DNA of 52,705 bases from contig JAEINW010000012.1 in assembly GCA_016342715.1 (NCBI GenBank), positions 1 through 52,705 of the forward strand, read 5' to 3'. The translations under genes and the position numbers were made by a program. Under the pieces are notes generated by a model, which had not been told where the DNA came from, did no database searches, and was given only the letters and a program-made list of their open reading frames with translations. Shown here one piece after another: positions 52,673-52,705 of this stretch (positions are counted from its first letter, which is position 1; each line of letters opens with the position of its first letter). Origin of the DNA: Salinivirgaceae bacterium. GTDB taxonomy: Bacteria > Bacteroidota > Bacteroidia > Bacteroidales > SZUA-534.

Positions 52673-52705
52673 GTCCAAAACAACCTTTATTTTTAGTCTA
52701 TACCT
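52673..52705. repeat. 33-nt direct repeat, right copy (cut by the window end)
   Basis: Identical to 47151-47183 up to the last base of the window. Confidence 0.8.

Overview
The window is a chromosomal segment of a low-GC Bacteroidota bacterium, most likely from the Bacteroidales/Marinilabiliales side. The evidence is gliding-motility genes gldD and gldE next to ssb, a secreted peptidase ending in a type IX secretion sorting domain, several families largely confined to Bacteroidota (DUF4924, DUF4831, DUF6261), and promoters of the TAnnTTTG type. I see no rRNA, tRNA, CRISPR array, complete insertion sequence or phage.

Layout. 1-6 kb: DUF427 protein, START-domain protein, a MITE-like element, the GTPase YchF, a type IX-secreted M14 carboxypeptidase and a DUF6261 gene preceded by a 41-nt tandem array. 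6.8-10 kb: a RiPP-type locus with a Cys/Gly-rich precursor (interrupted by an in-frame stop), a radical SAM/SPASM maturase and an exported S41 protease. 10-24 kb: PafA-like phosphatase, GGGP synthase, the row PPTase-gldD-gldE-ssb, a 1.3-kb repeat-rich gap where mutY might be expected, then HU, a tiny COX24-like basic protein, RNase G, DsbD and a 7TM/PAS/SpoIIE phosphatase. 24-32 kb: DUF4924, lemA with two TPM genes, a peptide transporter, Nnr and DUF4831. 32-38.3 kb: an electron-transfer operon (EtfB, EtfA, NarI-like/4Fe-4S membrane protein, CCG protein, acyl-CoA dehydrogenase) that should pass electrons from acyl-CoA oxidation to the quinone pool.

38.8-44.6 kb is the most unusual part. Two small double-glycine peptides (not in ordinary ORF lists) lie divergent to a TPR-CHAT protease. 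A tandem duplication of about 480 bp created the second peptide and left fragments of both flanking genes. The downstream OAS-like nucleotidyltransferase is split into two frames exactly at an A-AAA-AAA heptamer preceded by an SD-like sequence, and its DxD metal motif reads K-V-D. A sigma factor and a TPR/transmembrane anti-sigma-like protein follow.

45.5-52.7 kb, after uracil-DNA glycosylase, is a second RiPP-like locus: a close paralogue of the 8.4-kb S41 protease, a GG-leader precursor without an ATG start, a regulatory-domain/propeller-like protein, an S41 lipoprotein and two small membrane proteins. Two copies of a structured ~235-nt leader and a 33-nt direct repeat, whose second copy runs to the window edge, lie within it.

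The window therefore has three short-peptide loci, two of them linked by paralogous S41 proteases, all in repeat-rich intergenic DNA and several showing decay or duplication. Function of all three is inferred.
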